DNA of 48,397 nucleotides from Candidatus Dormiibacterota bacterium (GCA_003139695.1 PLJM01000018.1:241348-289744); one strand, 5' to 3'; shown: positions 25,416 through 37,197, counted from the first letter of the stretch. Program-made: numbers and translations. The notes: generated by a model not told the origin, from the sequence alone.

Positions 25416-25751
25416 GTGAGCATCTATGCCGATCTCCTCGAGTTCAAGCGGGGGATTCTTGATCGTGTGAAGCGGGATCTGGCTGGTCTCCAGCCGCTCG
25501 CCCGCAAGGCGGCGGCGGTCGACGTTCAGATCATCGAAGACCAGATGCAGGGCTACCAAGCGCGACTGGACCTCTGGTATAGGCGGATCTGGGACCTCCA
25601 TGGATTGTGGCTGGACGCCGAAGGCCGCATGATCCGGCCGTATAGATCTCGTCCCGAGGGGAAAAGTTGCTGCTTTTGTTGCTGCCAACGAGCCATCGTG
25701 CTCTTATCAGGCGGATTGTGGTGCAGTCTCAGGACGGCCCCTTCCGCCTGA
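25416..25751 (+). CDS. Small unknown coiled protein, family member 3
   Basis: 111 residues from GTG 25416. IYADLLEFKRGILDRVK and QARLDLWYRRIWDLHG match the two conserved blocks of members 1 and 2. The similarity continues upstream of the GTG (codons for EDARHW) to a TGA at 25383, so the N-terminus appears to have been lost by a stop or frameshift. The C-terminal 30 residues (with CCFCCC) are unlike the other two. Possibly a decaying copy. Confidence 0.6.
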   Translation: MSIYADLLEFKRGILDRVKRDLAGLQPLARKAAAVDVQIIEDQMQGYQARLDLWYRRIWDLHGLWLDAEGRMIRPYRSRPEGKSCCFCCCQRAIVLLSGGLWCSLRTAPSA

Positions 25752-25833
25752 ATGCTGTGCCTCGACCGCTATAGCCGCGATAGTCCCATCACTCGGTGGC
25801 CAGTGCCCGATGCCCAATAGGTTCCGTGCAAGA

Positions 25834-25857
25834 CAGACAGAGTCCGCTCCAATCGAT
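25834..25857 (+). promoter_or_regulatory. Upstream element shared with the first DUF5670-like gene
   Basis: CAGACAGAGTCCGCTCCAAT followed by CGAT, located 54 nt before the second small membrane protein. It matches the minus-strand element at 17417-17443. Confidence 0.5.
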
Positions 25858-25910
25858 ACGATGAGGCTCACCGAGCTTCGCCGAGGGCCGGTTTCCGAGG
25901 AGGTATTGAG

Positions 25911-26066
25911 ATGATCCACGCGTTGCTTGTACTTGCGGTCATTCTTTTCGTGCTCTGGTTGCTGTTCCATGCAACGGGCGGTCTGGTCAACCTGATCTGG
26001 ATAGCAATCATCGTGCTAGTCGTGCTCTGGCTGTTCGGTTTCGTCCGCGGGCGCTCGGCGCGCTAG
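25911..26066 (+). CDS. Small two-helix membrane protein (DUF5670/Lmo0937-like), copy 2
   Basis: 51 residues from ATG 25911 with AGGAGG nine bases upstream. MIHALLVLAVILFVLWLLF, HATGG, NLIWIAIIVLVVLWLFGF, RGRSAR: almost the same protein as copy 1 at 17251-17406. Two membrane helices with a basic end. First of two plus-strand small stress genes here. Confidence 0.8.
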   Translation: MIHALLVLAVILFVLWLLFHATGGLVNLIWIAIIVLVVLWLFGFVRGRSAR

Positions 26067-26228
26067 GACAGGCACGGCGGCTCTGGCGTTGCCTTGGGGC
26101 TCCTGGAGGAACACCAGCCTGCCTGCTATCGCGCGCGAAACCTCCCGCCGCGCCCGAGTCGAGTGCCCGTCTAGGGTTTCCCTGCGAGGTTCGGGAAGGG
26201 TTGACCGATAAATAAGGAGGCCTGTTCA

Positions 26229-26648
26229 ATGGATCGAATCACAATTGGCGCCGCCCTGGGTGGAGCGGCTGTTTACTTCTTGGATCCGCAACGAGGCGAG
26301 AATCGCCGCCAGCGGGTGCAATCGCTTTGGCGAGAGAATCGTGACACCGCGTTCGAGGTTGGAGATGAAGTATCCCAGGCTGCTGAGTCGATACGACCCT
26401 TGGTTCGACGCGTGAAGCGCGGCTTTGGGCGAGGGGACAGGACCGAAGTTGGCGGCCCGAGTTGGGTGCCTGGAGTGGCTGGCATCATCATCGCGGCCGC
26501 GCTTGGTGGTGCCCTCATATATTTCCTCGACCCAGAGAATGGGCCGAGTCGGCGGCAGCGCGTCCTCAATGTAAAACTGCGGGTTAAGCAAGTGGCGACC
26601 GAGGCATCTGAGGCTGCTCAGGAAGTCGGGGCGACGGATCGCGGCTGA
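26229..26648 (+). CDS. YtxH-like protein with two membrane-anchor units
   Basis: 139 residues from ATG 26229 preceded by AAGGAGG. Unit 1: ITIGAALGGAAVYFLDPQRG with RRQRVQSL. Unit 2 (about residues 83-110): GIIIAAALGGALIYFLDPEN with SRRQRVLN. Each unit is a hydrophobic helix followed by the LDP-x-x-G-x-x-RR motif and an amphipathic tail, so the gene looks like an internal duplication of a gene such as the one at 23043-23330. Likely a membrane-associated stress protein. Confidence 0.75.
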   Translation: MDRITIGAALGGAAVYFLDPQRGENRRQRVQSLWRENRDTAFEVGDEVSQAAESIRPLVRRVKRGFGRGDRTEVGGPSWVPGVAGIIIAAALGGALIYFLDPENGPSRRQRVLNVKLRVKQVATEASEAAQEVGATDRG

Positions 26649-26792
26649 GGAACTCTGGTGCGGCGGCTGGTGATCGTGGGCCATATTTGCTCCAATTGCG
26701 GTTACGCCTATGGGCAGGCGACCGTTCGCTGAATCAGGCCGCTGAATCCAATTGTGTCGGACAGTAACGTTTCGGCTGTGGGGTGCAAATAC

Positions 26793-27065
26793 TCATGCGG
26801 CAGCCGAATTCGGCACGCGTGAGTACTCGCGAATCAATCCATCGAGCCTCGCACAGTCGGCGGCCACGATCGCGGACGCCTGGGTTCTTAGAAACTCGCG
26901 CCAGCTCAAGCCCGATCTTCGCGGCGAGCTCGGAATCCGGTGCTTCTTCATCAGATTCCTAATCGAAGTCGCCGAAACCACCTGGCCGAGCTTGAGCAGC
27001 CCGCCTCGACCGACCACTCGGTCAAGTCGCGTTTGACCCGTGACGCGATATTTGCAATCCCACAC
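26793..27065 (-). pseudogene. Transposase/integrase-core remnant with internal deletion
   Basis: The frame begins GTG 27065 and includes VSATSIRNLMKKHRI and SSPRRSGLSWREFLRTQASA, which is characteristic of the region before the DDE core in IS3/IS481-like integrases, and then jumps to a RLDGLIREYSR ending typical of the extreme C-terminus. The catalytic DDE core is missing, so it is inactive. It stops 1 bp from repeat copy D, whose tRNA half is absent; the IS may have removed it. Confidence 0.6.
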
Positions 27066-27095
27066 GCTCGGATTACTACATGAACTACTACACGG
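27066..27095 (-). repeat. tRNA-Pro-half repeat, copy D (arm motif only)
   Basis: GCTCGGATTACTACATGAAC followed by TACTACACGG. Only the arm end remains, directly against the transposase remnant. Confidence 0.65.
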
Positions 27096-27285
27096 ACCAT
27101 CGCTCGTGAAAGGCCGTCGCCGTCACCCTGAGTGCCAACGCGGCGAGGATCACGCCAGCCGCTGAGCACGGACGCGCGATGACGAGGCTGCCGCGATCCA
27201 TGTTTGTAGCACTGGCTTCCGACCTCGCCGCGGAGGCCAGAGCGCGATGCCAGCCCAGCACTTTCTCCGGCCGCGGCCGTCCGCG

Positions 27286-28698
27286 CTAGGGCTCGCCGAC
27301 CTCGACGGCTGCTGCGCGGTCAACCGGCGTGCGGTCTACCTCGCTCAGGGCCTTACCAATGCGTACCACCAGCTTCGGGCTGACGAAAACGATCACGATG
27401 CCGAGCGCCACCCAAACCAGCACGCCATACGGGAAGTAGTTGTACGGGGCGGGTGGGATCGGATACACGTTGGCGTAGAGCGCATAACCCAGCAGCCCGA
27501 TGGCGATCAGAGGGATGACGGGCTGCGCTCCACGCCAGCGGCCGACACTTCGGAACAGTTTGATCGCGCCCACCTGCGTGACCAGGTAGACGAGCAACAG
27601 CGCGAGCACGCCGACGGTGCCGGCGTAAGCGAATACAGCCGCCCCCGTCTGCTCGACCAGGATGATGTCAAGGACAATCGCGATCGACATCACGGTGGCA
27701 ACCGCCACGTAAGGCGACGCGTGACGCGGGTGCACGTTCCCGAGCGCGGCCGGGCCGAAGCCGTCGCGCCCGAGGGCGAAGAGCAGGCGCGAAGCGGCGA
27801 GCCCGGTCCCCAACGCGGAGGCGAAGGCGGAGACGGTCGCCCCGAGGCTGATGGCGATAGCCATCGTCGAGCCGAGGTATGTCTTGGCAAGGTCGACCAG
27901 CGGCGAGGTCGAGCCGGCGAAAGCAGCCACTCCCTTGTCGTCGGTGCCAAAGCCGATCGCCTGCGTATAGCTGATGACCAGGTAGAAGGTGCCGGTGAAT
28001 AGGACCGCGGCCAAGATGGCGCGTGGAATCGAGCGCTTCGGGTTGCCGGTCTCCTCACCAAGGGTGGCAGCGCCCTCGAACCCGGCGAATGAGAGGAATC
28101 CGAAGACGCTGGCCAGAGCGACGGCGGAGAAGCCGGCCTTTGGAATCTGGAACGGTATGGTGGACAGACCGTGGGCGCCGCCGCGCCCGAGGATGACTAC
28201 CGCCAGCACCAGGATCAACAGCACGGAAAGGCCCTCGACGACAAGCGTGGTCCGAGTCGACAGCCTTACCTCCCGGTGGGCCAGAAACCAGATCAAGGCG
28301 GCCGCGACCAGGGCCGGGATAATCCAGTGCACGTTGACACCCATGAGGCCGAGGAAGGTCTGAAAGAACAGACCCACCTCGGCGGTGGAGGCGACTGTGA
28401 AAGCGGTGTATGTGAGCAGGAGTCCCCAGGCCGATAGGAATCCCATTCGGGCGCCGAACGATATTCCGTTGAAGATGTAGACGGAACCCGCGTGGGCGAA
28501 TTGACGGCTGAACTCGATGAACGAGTACGAGGTCAGGATGATGGTGATGACCGCCCCGAGGAAGGCCAGGGCGACGGCGGTACCTGTGATCGATGCTGCC
28601 AGCGAGCCGTTGAGGGCCATGGCAGCCGTGGGGGCCATGATGCCAACCGACAGCGCCATCGCCTCGATAGCACCCAATTGCGGGCGTAGCTTGCTCAT
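27286..28698 (-). CDS. APC superfamily amino-acid/amide-type permease
   Basis: 470 residues from ATG 28698, which follows GGAGG and AGGGGAG. About twelve membrane helices. Typical APC stretches: LGAIEAMALSVGIMAPTAAM in helix 1, FGFLSFAGFEGAATLGEETG (helix 6 with the Glu-Glu region) and PRAILAAVLFTGTFYLV. An inner-membrane, probably H+-coupled transporter. Divergent from the acetamidase gene across a 250-bp intergenic region; together they suggest uptake and hydrolysis of an amide or related nitrogen compound (inference). Confidence 0.88.
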   Translation of the reverse strand: MSKLRPQLGAIEAMALSVGIMAPTAAMALNGSLAASITGTAVALAFLGAVITIILTSYSFIEFSRQFAHAGSVYIFNGISFGARMGFLSAWGLLLTYTAFTVASTAEVGLFFQTFLGLMGVNVHWIIPALVAAALIWFLAHREVRLSTRTTLVVEGLSVLLILVLAVVILGRGGAHGLSTIPFQIPKAGFSAVALASVFGFLSFAGFEGAATLGEETGNPKRSIPRAILAAVLFTGTFYLVISYTQAIGFGTDDKGVAAFAGSTSPLVDLAKTYLGSTMAIAISLGATVSAFASALGTGLAASRLLFALGRDGFGPAALGNVHPRHASPYVAVATVMSIAIVLDIILVEQTGAAVFAYAGTVGVLALLLVYLVTQVGAIKLFRSVGRWRGAQPVIPLIAIGLLGYALYANVYPIPPAPYNYFPYGVLVWVALGIVIVFVSPKLVVRIGKALSEVDRTPVDRAAAVEVGEP

Positions 28699-28948
28699 CT
28701 CCCCTTTCCTCCACTCCAGTCGCGCCGGCAGTCCCCGCAACCGGCCGACCGAGATTGTATATCCGTCTGGCGAAGTGGATCCGCGCCCGCAATAACCTGG
28801 ATGCGCACCAATCGGCGCCGACCTGGACCGGGGGACCTCGCGAAACGCCGAGCCGCCGGGCGCATGACCGGTAGCCGTTCCGTTAACTTGAGGTGGTCGC
28901 CGGCACCTGAGGGCGGCTTGTTGTTGTTCAGGTTGGGGAGATCACAGA

Positions 28949-29896
28949 ATGGCTGGCAACGAACACTCGATCGAGCGCGGGAAGGTGCATTACAAGTGGG
29001 ACAACAGCCTCCAACCGGCGGTTGAAATCAAGTCCGGGGACGTCGTCCATTTCGAAGCCGAGGAGGTCACCGACGGGCAGATCAAGCCCGGCTCACCGGC
29101 CTCGGCGCTGACCAGCCTCGACTTCAACCGCCTCTACCCGCTCGCTGGTCCCGTTTTCGTCAAGGGGGCGCAGCCGGGCGACGTACTCGAAGTGGAGATG
29201 CTGGAGCTGCGCCCGCTGAAGTGGGGCTGGACCGGGTTGATCCCGGGCTTAGGCCTCCTGGCTGAAGACTTCCCTGAGCCGTACATCCGTCACTTCGACC
29301 TCAGCGATGGCGAGAGCACGGCGCTCGGCGACAAGGTTCGGATCCCTCTCCAACCGTTCTGCGGCACCATGGGTGTCGCGACTGACGAGCCGGGACAGAT
29401 CGATATCCTGCCACCCACCAAAGGGGCCGGCAACATCGACACCCGGCACTTGAATGTCGGCGCCAAGCTCTACCTACCAGTCTTTGTGCCGGGCGCCATG
29501 TTCTCGGCCGGCGACTGCCATGGCACCCAGGGCGACGGTGAGGTCTGCGTCACCGGGATCGAGTGTCCGATGGCGGTCAGCCTTCGTTTCAACATCATCA
29601 AGAACCGGACCATCAAGCCGTGGCGCTACCAGTTCCAGACCCCGCCGGGATCGCTCCAGCCCCGCTCCGACACCAAGGGCTACTTCGCGACCACCGCGCT
29701 CGGCCCGGACCTGATGGAGAACGCCCGAAACGCGGTTCGCGACCTCATCGATTGGCTCGGGCAGGAGCACGGCCTGAGCCGCGAGGACGCCTACGTCCTA
29801 TGCAGCCTGGCGGCCGACCTCAAGATCAGCCAGATCGTTGACCAGCCGAACTGGGGAGTCTCGGCCTACCTGTCTCTCGCCGTCTTCACAAGCTGA
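28949..29896 (+). CDS. Acetamidase/formamidase family protein
   Basis: 315 residues from ATG 28949 (GGGGAG upstream). Family landmarks: PGDVLEVEMLELRP, the AGDCHGTQGDGEVCVTGIEC core with metal-binding Asp, His and Glu, and PLQPFCGTMGVA in the middle. Enzymes of this family hydrolyse formamide or acetamide to ammonia and the acid, usually as cytosolic oligomers with a metal at the active site. Paired with a divergent permease, as nitrogen-scavenging genes often are. Confidence 0.9.
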   Translation: MAGNEHSIERGKVHYKWDNSLQPAVEIKSGDVVHFEAEEVTDGQIKPGSPASALTSLDFNRLYPLAGPVFVKGAQPGDVLEVEMLELRPLKWGWTGLIPGLGLLAEDFPEPYIRHFDLSDGESTALGDKVRIPLQPFCGTMGVATDEPGQIDILPPTKGAGNIDTRHLNVGAKLYLPVFVPGAMFSAGDCHGTQGDGEVCVTGIECPMAVSLRFNIIKNRTIKPWRYQFQTPPGSLQPRSDTKGYFATTALGPDLMENARNAVRDLIDWLGQEHGLSREDAYVLCSLAADLKISQIVDQPNWGVSAYLSLAVFTS

Positions 29897-30213
29897 GGCT
29901 GGGCAGGCGGCGTTTTGGAGTTGGCGTGAGCCGACGCAGACGGTCATCGGTCCAGGCCAACCTTGCCGCTGCTTGCACCAATCCTCGCCACAAGCGCCGA
30001 CCATGATCGTCTCGTTGCAGCTGGTGTTGGAGCATCTACATCTTCTCTCAATACCAGATGGTGATTCTGAGCCGCGTGCCTCACGGTCCCCTGCTTTGCA
30101 CCCCGGCTTCGAGCCTCCGAGAGGTCACCCATTGCAAGCTGCGCTGGTTCAGATTGGCTGTCACCGTAAGTTCCGCGTAGCCCACAACTTCGCCTGGACT
30201 AGTACATGAACTA
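29897..30213. other. Intergenic region with decayed repeat copy E
   Basis: About 320 bp between the acetamidase and the 3' end of the GT87 gene. It contains repeat E (30076-30222) and nothing else I recognise. Confidence 0.5.
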
Positions 30214-30222
30214 CTACATGAA
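30076..30222 (-). repeat. tRNA-Pro-half repeat, copy E (decayed)
   Basis: GCCTCACGGTCCC (30078-30090) is the tRNA half around the anticodon stem, but the T arm is lost. The arm motif at 30198-30222 is good: ACTAGTACATGAAC then TACTACATGAA. The last codons and the TAG stop of the GT87 gene lie within this arm. Confidence 0.65.
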
Positions 30223-31401
30223 ACCCGGATGGTCAGCACGTTCATTGAGCTCTTCCCAGTGCGCAGACTTTGTCCCCGCGGCGCTATGCCGACTGGCACG
30301 CCAGCCGGCCACGCCGAGTGCAATCAGCCAGCCGATCTCGAGCAGCGGCCATCGGTTCTGCCTCGGGGCCAGCCCGCTGATGTCCACGAACGGACTGGCC
30401 AAGAACCAACTCGTCGCCAGGGGTAGACGCCAGCTCAGGTATGCGCGCTCCTGCCATGCAATCCAACCCGCCGCTGCCAACAGGCAAAGGTCAGCGAGAT
30501 GTATATACGGGGTGATCAACAACGAGCCAATCAGACCGAGAACAATCACCAGGCCAGGCACAGCGCGCAACCTCCAGGCCGCCCCCAAAACCAGGCCAAG
30601 AATTGCCAGGCGAAGTGCCAGCGCGACCGGCCAACCCAAACCCAGGGCCGCCTCCAGTGTCAGCGCGTTTGTACCCAGGGGAGGATGCTGCAGCTGGCCG
30701 GCGTATGCGACCAGAGCAGGGATCCCGGTGGTTGCGATGGCAAGAGCCGCGACGGCAGCGCTGGCGAGCAGCCAGGTCACGAATGTTCGAAGACGGGCCG
30801 ATGCCAGCAGACATGCGGGCACGAGGAATGCGGTGTTCGGCTTCAAGACCACGAGCACCAGAACCAACCCGGCCGCGACCTCGTGCTCCTCCCGAAGCAA
30901 TCGCCACGCCACCAGAAGGGCGGCCGCGACCAACAGCACCACCTGGCCCAGGTAGTCCGCCTGCAAGACCCATACCGTGCCGACCACCAAGACCGTGGCG
31001 AGTGCGCGTCCGGATAATCCATTGGTGGCACTCCATACGACCGCAGCCCCGAAAGCGCACATCGTCAAGATCGCCCAGATCACATATGCCCACTCAAACG
31101 GCAACCCCGCGAGCGGGACGGCCGCCCATGCCACCGGCGGTGGGCTCAAGAATGGCTGCGCAGGCTGGTTTGGAGCCAGGCTTATCTGCTGCGCGGTAAC
31201 CAGCCCCTGATCGTAGATATGCGACCAGCCCTGCACGAGACCCACTCGAGCTGCCGCCAGGTAGGTGTGGAAGTCGATTCCGATGGGTTGAGGGCGGTTC
31301 CAGAAGTCCACGGCAATCGCTGCAAGGACCGCGACGAACACTAAGGACGGCCAGAGGCGCCTGGCTGAGCTGGTCAATCGCCCCGAGATGCGAGCCCTCA
31401 T
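30214..31401 (-). CDS. GT87 (DUF2029) polyprenyl-phosphate-sugar glycosyltransferase-like membrane protein
   Basis: 395 residues, about ten membrane helices. IGIDFHTYLAAARVGLVQG and the Pro-rich QPFLSPPPVAWAAVPLAGLP loop match the GT87/DUF2029 family, which uses lipid-linked sugars on the outer face of the membrane (for example mannosyltransferases of lipoglycan synthesis). ATG 31401. The stop TAG and last codons are contributed by the arm of repeat E, so the natural C-terminus may have been altered. Followed upstream on the same strand by another membrane glycosyltransferase-like gene. Confidence 0.85.
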   Translation of the reverse strand: MRARISGRLTSSARRLWPSLVFVAVLAAIAVDFWNRPQPIGIDFHTYLAAARVGLVQGWSHIYDQGLVTAQQISLAPNQPAQPFLSPPPVAWAAVPLAGLPFEWAYVIWAILTMCAFGAAVVWSATNGLSGRALATVLVVGTVWVLQADYLGQVVLLVAAALLVAWRLLREEHEVAAGLVLVLVVLKPNTAFLVPACLLASARLRTFVTWLLASAAVAALAIATTGIPALVAYAGQLQHPPLGTNALTLEAALGLGWPVALALRLAILGLVLGAAWRLRAVPGLVIVLGLIGSLLITPYIHLADLCLLAAAGWIAWQERAYLSWRLPLATSWFLASPFVDISGLAPRQNRWPLLEIGWLIALGVAGWRASRHSAAGTKSAHWEELNERADHPGFM

Positions 31402-32649
31402 GAGCGCCAGACGAAAAGTCGGTGGTTCAGGTCGGTATCAGATTGACGAAGACCGTATACAGACCCAGCGCATCGAGGCCGAACGCGCTGACTAGAAGTA
31501 TTGTCCCCACACCAACGCCGACCCGTCGAGGTACATGCGACGCCAGGATTTCAATGGCGAACACGGTGCCGACCGCCAGCAGCGGGCCGGCAACGAACAG
31601 ATACCGCCCCTGCGGCTGATAGTCGACTGCGATGCTGCTGATCACCATCTGAAAAAACGCCACCAATGGAACGACGATGCATGCGATCGCGATCCATCGC
31701 TTCTGGGGCGGCCAGGTGTTCCAGCGGTGCCACGCGGCCACCACTCCTGAGACAGCGATCACGGCTGTACAGGCCAGCAGAAGTTTGTAGATCAAACCGT
31801 ATCCACTCGGCTGGAGCCGCGTCGACATGTTGCCGAAGAGAGCAAAGAAGCTCAAGAATGTGGCGGCCAGCCAGTCAAATACATGCGGAGGGTAGCCGCT
31901 CAGTTTCGCGGGAGCGTCGGTGTACAGGGGTGTGAATGGCGGAAGAAGGCGGCCGTAGGTTGTGAGGTTGCGCACAAACCACCATCCCGCCAGCACCGTC
32001 GGCACGGCAATGATCGGTACCAGCGATGGCACCCACTCATGCCGCGGCCAGAATCTCACGAGGATGACGAAGACCACGACAATCAGGAAGTAGTCCGTCT
32101 GCTTAGCCAGCAACGTCATCGCGAACGCAAGGCCGATCGCCCAGGCAAGGCGTCGGCTGGGCGGGCGCACAAGAACCCGGATCATCAGGAGCGTCAAGAT
32201 GGCTGCCGCGAGGACTGAGAGCGCATCGTTGCTTACCGAAGCGGCGATGAACTGGAACTGGGGCAGCGTTGCCGCAAGCAGTGCGGCAATCACCCAGCGC
32301 CTCGGCTGCGCGGGCCACAGCTCTCGCGCGCACAAACCAATCACGACGACCGTCGCCGCGCCGCACAGAATCGACATCGTCTGCACTACGGCGATGCTGC
32401 CCGTCAGCCTGTACAAGGTCGCCGCGAGCAGGTAGTAGAACGGCGGCTGCTGGCGCTCGGGAGTGTTCACGGGCAACTGCAGGTGCTGCGCGAGCAGCTG
32501 CACGTATCCGAAGTGGGCCCGCTCGTCAGGTGCCTGGCCAAAAGGCGTTGCGATCGCGTACACCACGGCGAACACGACAAAGACCGCAGCCGAAAGCCCA
32601 ATCATGATTGCCGCGGCTCGATTGACAACCGGCCGCGACTGAAGCACGG

Positions 32650-35719
<3,070 letters not shown>

Positions 35720-36184
35720 CGTAGGGCAGCCGGATCATCCCAATTGCCTCTCCCACAGCTGAACGCCGACATCGAACGGTGTGGCTCGGCGATAACACAA
35801 GATGGGGGCGCGCCGTTGCCAAGACCTCGTCTCCCTGTTGCGGTTAGTGCTGATCGCTATCGAAAAGAATGGCAGATAAGGCGCCAGGACGCCCGCAACA
35901 GGCGCGACGATGAGGATCGCAGCCCCCGGGTAGAAAGGGACCGCGCCGGAAGTGCCCTCAGGCCATCGGCATGATCGATCGTCATCCAGAATATTCTGCA
36001 AAGCGTCCCTGCGCGTCCACAAGCGTCGTGGCTCTTGTTGAGAGCACGCTGCGAAGAGGCTCAGGGTTTGCTGAGAATTTGCCGCGCACCGACGGCGGCT
36101 CAGAAAGGCTGAAGAACTCCGATAAAAAGACAGCAGAGTTGGCGCGTCAACCCGCTAGAGCTGGGAGGGCCTGAATTCAGGAAT
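35720..36184. other. Gene-free stretch before repeat F
   Basis: About 465 bp. A minus-strand frame at 35735-36022 holds one hydrophobic stretch (AAILIVAPVAGVLAPYLPFF) and could be the remnant of a membrane protein, but I cannot name it. Otherwise nothing recognised. Ends with GAATTCAGGAATTGG, a flank that copy G shares. Confidence 0.4.
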
Positions 36185-36358
36185 TGGTCGGAGGCTCGGG
36201 ATTTGAACCCGCGGCCTCACGGTCCCGAAATCTAAGCGCTTTCGTCCACCGAGGCCGATTTCGAACGTTTTGAGTTCATTTCGCGAGCTCGCCGGACGAT
36301 TCTCGGCCGGTTTCATCCACCGATGTCGCCTGAATTACTACACGAACTACTACATGAA
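36185..36358 (-). repeat. tRNA-Pro-half repeat, copy F (near complete)
   Basis: Minus strand 36229-36185: TTCGGGA, CCGTG, AGGCC, T arm with TTCAAAT, acceptor CCTCCG, A, CCA (45 nt). The middle includes TTTGAGTTCATTTCGCGAGC and GGCCGG/CCGGCC, and the inner end has TACTACACGAAC then TACTACATGAA at 36335-36358. The flank beyond CCA (ATTCCTGAATTC) resembles that of copy G (ATCTCTGAATTC) and less closely that of H. Confidence 0.88.
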
Positions 36359-36476
36359 GCTACTCGTCGGAATCGGCGCAGTCCGCCCTCTCCCCTCCTC
36401 CATTAAGTAGACGCGCGGGTGAATTACCCCACGCAAACTCTTTGGCTGCACCGAGCGCCTCGGCACCACCGATCGA

Positions 36477-37094
36477 TCAGCGCGGGGCCAGGAGCACGTC
36501 CGTGAGGAGTCCCGCCAGCCACGCCTCGTAGGCGGCCGGCGTCCAGCCCTCGCCGTTCACCAGCTCGGAGTAGACCTCCGCCGCAGATAAAGCGCGGATG
36601 AGCGCCCCGGCCCGCTTTCCGTCGATCCCGTCGCGAAGCTGCCCTTCGAAGCCCTCCACGAGCTGGTGGAACGAGCGCGCCCGATCGTCGGTCCAGCCCG
36701 CGATCATCCTGGCCACTTCAGCGTCTGACGCCGCGGCGCTGCCGAGCATCCACCGGACGCCGCGATCGGCCTCCCATTGGCGGCGGCTCGTCCGCGCGAC
36801 AAGGAGCAGCCGGCGACGCAGGTCGGGCTCCGCCATGCCGGTTGCGATCGCCTCCATCACACCCGCCTCCATCAGCCACTCCTCGCAGATGGCGCCCAGG
36901 ATCGCCTTTTTGGTCCCGAAGGTCGCGTAGACGGTGCGAGACGACACCCCGGCATCCGTGGCGACGGCCTCGATACTGGTCGCCGCGTAGCCGTGCTCGG
37001 TGAACAGCGTCCGCGCCGCCCGCGCGATCAGGCGGCGGGTCTCGAGCGCCTGCCGCTGGCGGTAAGAAGGGCGTTCCGACTTGACCTCAGGCAT
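36477..37094 (-). CDS. TetR family transcriptional regulator
   Basis: 205 residues from ATG 37094; the frame continues to 37148, but that extension covers the likely operator. HTH at about residues 13-60: TRRLIARAARTLFTEHGYAA, SIEAVATDAGVSSRTVYATF, KKAIL. The C-terminal ligand domain is all-helical. Divergent from the flavin monooxygenase, with a palindrome in between, so it probably represses that gene (and itself) until a small ligand binds. Confidence 0.9.
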   Translation of the reverse strand: MPEVKSERPSYRQRQALETRRLIARAARTLFTEHGYAATSIEAVATDAGVSSRTVYATFGTKKAILGAICEEWLMEAGVMEAIATGMAEPDLRRRLLLVARTSRRQWEADRGVRWMLGSAAASDAEVARMIAGWTDDRARSFHQLVEGFEGQLRDGIDGKRAGALIRALSAAEVYSELVNGEGWTPAAYEAWLAGLLTDVLLAPR

Positions 37095-37121
37095 CCTGGC
37101 CGCTACAGTACCACCGCAGAG

Positions 37122-37140
37122 ACTGCAGTAGCGCTGCAGT
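37122..37140. promoter_or_regulatory. Palindromic operator between TetR and monooxygenase
   Basis: ACTGCAG-TAGCG-CTGCAGT is a perfect 7-bp inverted repeat with a 5-bp spacer, lying between the divergent starts (37094 and 37171/37198), as usual for TetR operators. A related half-site TACAGTA lies at 37104-37110. Confidence 0.65.
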
Positions 37141-37197
37141 GATTGCATGACTACTGAAGGGGACGAGCAGATGGGCGACGTGTAGAAGGTTGACGCG

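Noticed and set aside
26664..26732. 21-codon frame with HICSNCGYAYG
   Set aside because: The CxxC pair is suggestive of a zinc ribbon, but the frame is too short and has no ribosome site or conserved continuation.
35735..36022. 95-codon membrane-protein-like frame
   Set aside because: One hydrophobic stretch only, the rest Arg-rich; too weak to call a gene, so mentioned only within the gap entry.
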